The notes beneath the pieces are model-generated. The model was not told where the DNA came from. It worked only from the letters and a program-made list of their open reading frames with translations, and ran no database searches. The translations under genes and the position numbers were made by a program. This document shows, piece after piece, positions 61,020 through 64,000 of a DNA stretch of 64,000 nt; the stretch's first letter is position 1; every line of letters begins with the position of its first letter. Source of the DNA: Clusia tigrina (taxonomy: Eukaryota; Arthropoda; Insecta; Diptera; Clusiidae); NCBI GenBank assembly GCA_920105625.2, contig OV050032.1, positions 117,350,542-117,414,541 on the forward strand, written 5' to 3'.

Positions 61020-64000
61020 TGATAGGTGTAGGACGTACCGTATAGAAGTTGGGGGCGTTTGAAGTATTATCAGTGTTTGATTTAGGACTCTAGGGTAGCA
61101 TAGCTTTGAGCGATAGCTTAAATTGACAAGAGGCTCGAGTACTTTATTGTTACAAAATTTCAAGGTTTTATGACGCTCCAGTAAAAAGTTACAAGTATTT
61201 GTATGTTGCAAACTTTGATAGGTGTAGGACGTACCGTAAAGAAGTTAGGGGCGTTTGAAGTTTTATCAGTGTTTGATTTGGGACTCTAGGGTAGCATAGC
61301 TTTGAGCGATAGCTTAAATTGACAAGAGGCTCGAGTACTTTATTGTTACAAAATTTCAAGGTTTTATGACGCTTCAGTAAAAGGTTACAAGCATTTGTAT
61401 GTTGCAAACTTTGATAGGTGTAGGACGAACCGTATAGAAGTTAGGGCCATTTGAAGTTTTATCAGTGTTTGATTTGGGACTCTAGGGTAGCATAGCTTTG
61501 AGCGATAGCTTAAATTGATAAGAGGCTCGAGTACTTTATTGTTACAAAATTTCAATGTTTTAGGACGCTCCAGTAAAAAGTTACAAGCATTTGTATGTTG
61601 CAAACTTTGATAGGTGTAGGACGTTCCGTAAAGAAGTTAGGGGCGTTTGAAGTTTTATCAGTGTTTGATTTGAGACTCTAGGGTAGCATAGCTTTGAGCG
61701 ATAGCTTAAATTGACAAGAGGCCCGAGTACTTTATTGTTACAAAATTTCAAGGTTTTATGACGCTCCAGTAAAAACTTACAAGAATTTGTATGTTGCAAA
61801 CTTTGATAGGTGTAGGACGTACCATATAGAAGTTAGGGCCATTTGAAGTTTTATCAGTGTTTCATTTGGCACTCAAGGGTAGCATACCTTTGAGCGATAG
61901 CTTAACTTGACAAGAGGCTCGAGTACTTTATTGTTACAAAATTTCAATGTTTTATGACGCTCCAGTAAAAAGTTACAAGCATTTGTATTTTGCAAACTTT
62001 GATAGGTGTAGGACGTACCGTAAAGAAATTAGGGGCGTTTGAAGTTTTATCAGCGTTTGATTTGGGACTCTAGGGTAGCATAGCTTTGAGCGATGGCTTA
62101 AATTGACAAGAGGCTCGAGTACTTTATTGTTACAAAATTTCAAGGTTTTATGACGCTCCAGTAAAAAGTTACAAGCATTTGTATGTTGCAAACTTTGATA
62201 GGTGTAGGACGTACCGTATAGAAGTTGGGGGCATTTGAAGTTTTACCAGTGTTTGATTTGGGACTCTAGGGTAGCATAGTTTTGAGCGATAGCTTAAATT
62301 GACAAGAGTTTTATGACGCTCCAGTAAAAAATTACAAGCATTTGTATGTTGCATACTTTGATAGGTGTAGGACGTACCGTATAGAAGTTAGGGCCATTTG
62401 AAGTTTTATCAGTGTTTGATTTGGGACTCTAGGGTAGCATAGCTTTGAGCGATAGCTTAAATTGACAAGAGGCTCGAGTACTTTATTGTTACAAAATTTC
62501 AAGGTTTTATGACGCTCCAGTAAAAAGTTACAAGCATTTGTATGTTGCAAACTTTGATAGGTGTACGACGTACCGTTTAGCAGTTAGGGCCATTTGAAGC
62601 TTTATCAGTGTTTGATTTGGGACTCTAGGGTAGCATAGCTTTGAGCGATAGCTTAAATTGACAAGAGGCTCGAGTACTTTATTGTTACAAAATTTCAAGG
62701 TTTTATGACGCTCCAGTAAAAAGTTACAAGCATTTGTATGTTGCCAACTTTGATAGATGTAGGATGTATCGTATAGAAGTTAGGGGCGCTTGAAGTTTTA
62801 TCAGTGTTTGATTTGGGACTCAAGGGTAGCATAGCTTTGAGCGATAGCTTAAATTGACAAGAGGCTCGAGTACTTTATTGTTACAAAATTTCAAGGTTTT
62901 ATGACGCTCCAGTAAAAAGTTACAAGCATTTGAATTTTGCAAACTTTGATAGGTGTAGGACGTACCGTATAGAAGTTAGGGCCATTTGAAGTTTTATCAG
63001 TGTTTGAGTTGGGACTCTAGGGTAGCATTGCTTTGAGCGATAGCTTAAATTGACAAGAGGCTCGAGTACTTTATTGTTACAAAATTTCAAGGTTTTAGGA
63101 CGCTCCAGTAAAAAGTTACAAGCATTTGTATGTTGCAAACTTTGATAGGTGTAGGACGTACCGTATAGAAGTTAGAGGCGTTTGAAGTTTTATCAGTGTT
63201 TGATTTGGGACTCAAGGGTAGCATAGCTTTGAGCGATAGCTTAAATTGACAAGAGGCTCGAGTACTTTATTGTTACAAAATTTCAAGGTTTTATGACGCT
63301 CCAGTAAAAAGTTACAAGCATTTGAATTTTTCCAACTTTGATAGGTGTAGGACGTACCGTATAGAAGTTAGGGCCATTTAAAGTTTTATCAGTGTTTGAT
63401 TTGGGACTCAAACGTAGCATAGCTTTGAGCGATAGCTTAAATTGACAAGAGGCTCGAGTACTTTATTGTTACAAAATTTCTAGGTTTTATGACGCTCCAG
63501 TAAAAAGTTACAAGCATTTGTATGTTGCACACTTTGATAGGTGTAGGACGTACCGTATAGAAGTTGGGGGCATTTGAAGTTTTATCACTGTATGATTTGG
63601 AACTCTAGGGTAGCATAGCTTTGAGCGATAGCTTAAATTGACAAGAGGCTAGAATACTTTATTGTTACAAAATTTCAAGGTTTTATGACGCTCCAGTAAA
63701 AAGTTACAAGCATTTGTATGTTGCAAACTTTGATAGGTGTAGGACGTACCGTAAAGAAGTTAGGGGCGTTTGAAGTTTTATCAGTGTTTGATTTGGGACT
63801 CTAGGGTAGCAAAGCTTTGAGCGATAGCTTAAATTGACAAGAGGCTCGAGTACTTTATTGTTACAAAATTTAAAGGTTTTAGGACGCTCCAGTAAAAAGT
63901 TACAAGCATTTGTATGTTGCAAACTTTGATAGGTGTAGGATGTACCGTAAAGAAGTTAGGGGCGTTTGAAGTTTTATCAGTGTTTGATTTGGGACTCTAG
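61020..64000 (+). repeat. Rearranged third copy of the right-hand HOR
   Basis: Markers of the 2906-bp unit reappear in order: GAAGTATTATC near 61070, GTACCATATAG near 61820, the 33-bp deletion near 62308, CGTTTAGCAG near 62573, and GGCTAGAATAC near 63650. Spacing differs because monomers have been added or lost, and some markers (GGCACGGGTAC, CTCCCATAAAAAG, TTATGGCGC) are missing. The unit is cut by the window end. Confidence 0.75.

Larger units (their letters stand above)
50931..64000 (+). repeat. 196-bp satellite DNA array, right block
   Basis: The same satellite continues in the same orientation after the retrotransposon to the window end, about 67 monomers. Variants GTAAAGAAG with GGGGCGTTTG, GTTTTAGGACGCTCC and GATTTAGGACTC are frequent here and rare in the far left, although some also occur at 33.6-40 kb. 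The array shows its own higher-order pattern. No gene or other insertion is seen. Confidence 0.98.

Noticed and set aside
76..63922. Over 100 minus-strand open frames of about 72 codons, one per satellite monomer
   Set aside because: They begin with TTG, not ATG, overlap each other by 23 bases, and cycle through frames because 196 is not a multiple of three. One chance open frame in the ancestral monomer explains all copies. Copies with one-base deletions lose it freely, and no domain is recognisable.
1..64000. Naming the satellite as a known Drosophila or other insect family
   Set aside because: The monomer length fits several families loosely, but I could not match the sequence from memory. 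A search against a repeat database would settle it.

Overview
The window is eukaryotic heterochromatin, most likely from an insect or another arthropod. About 55 of the 64 kb is one satellite DNA family: a roughly 196-bp, AT-rich monomer repeated head to tail, always in the same orientation. The array is broken once, by a single LTR retrotransposon of the BEL/Pao superfamily. I see no host gene, tRNA, rRNA, CRISPR array or bacterial-type feature. The arthropod assignment rests on the Pao-type Gag-Pol, an arthropod-style initiator (TCAGT) in the LTR and a CTAAT branch-point-like site. I could not identify the species or match the satellite to a named family.

Layout: (1) 1-42289, left satellite array of about 216 monomers. 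Diagnostic variants and small deletions recur at fixed spacings, which shows higher-order repeats (HORs) and segmental duplications of 1.1 to 2.9 kb with copy offsets of 1.4 to 8.4 kb. (2) 42290-50925, a complete-length BEL/Pao element of 8636 bp. It has 500- and 501-bp LTRs that run TG...CA, a 5-bp target duplication AGGGC, a primer-binding site matching the 3' end of tRNA-Tyr, a polypurine tract, and one gag-protease-RT-RNaseH-integrase coding region. (3) 50931-64000, right satellite array of about 67 monomers, with its own 15-monomer HOR of 2906 bp.

The Gag-Pol region is broken as read: two in-frame TAG codons (44276, 46768), three single-base frame changes, each in a homopolymer (44625-44629, 46998-47004, 48545-48549), and a His where RNase H normally has a catalytic Asp (47585-47587). 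The LTRs differ by only six substitutions and one indel, so insertion was fairly recent. Removing the element and one AGGGC restores an uninterrupted monomer.

The most interesting feature is the element's possible splicing plan. An ATG in good context is created exactly at the 5' LTR/PBS junction and opens an 11-codon mini-exon that ends at a strong splice donor (42822). Two candidate acceptors, before gag (44116) and before a separate 3' open frame (49696), both keep phase 0. The 3' frame lies in the usual env position but encodes a second Gag-like zinc-knuckle module, not an envelope protein. The 1.3-kb candidate intron carries five copies of a short hairpin motif.
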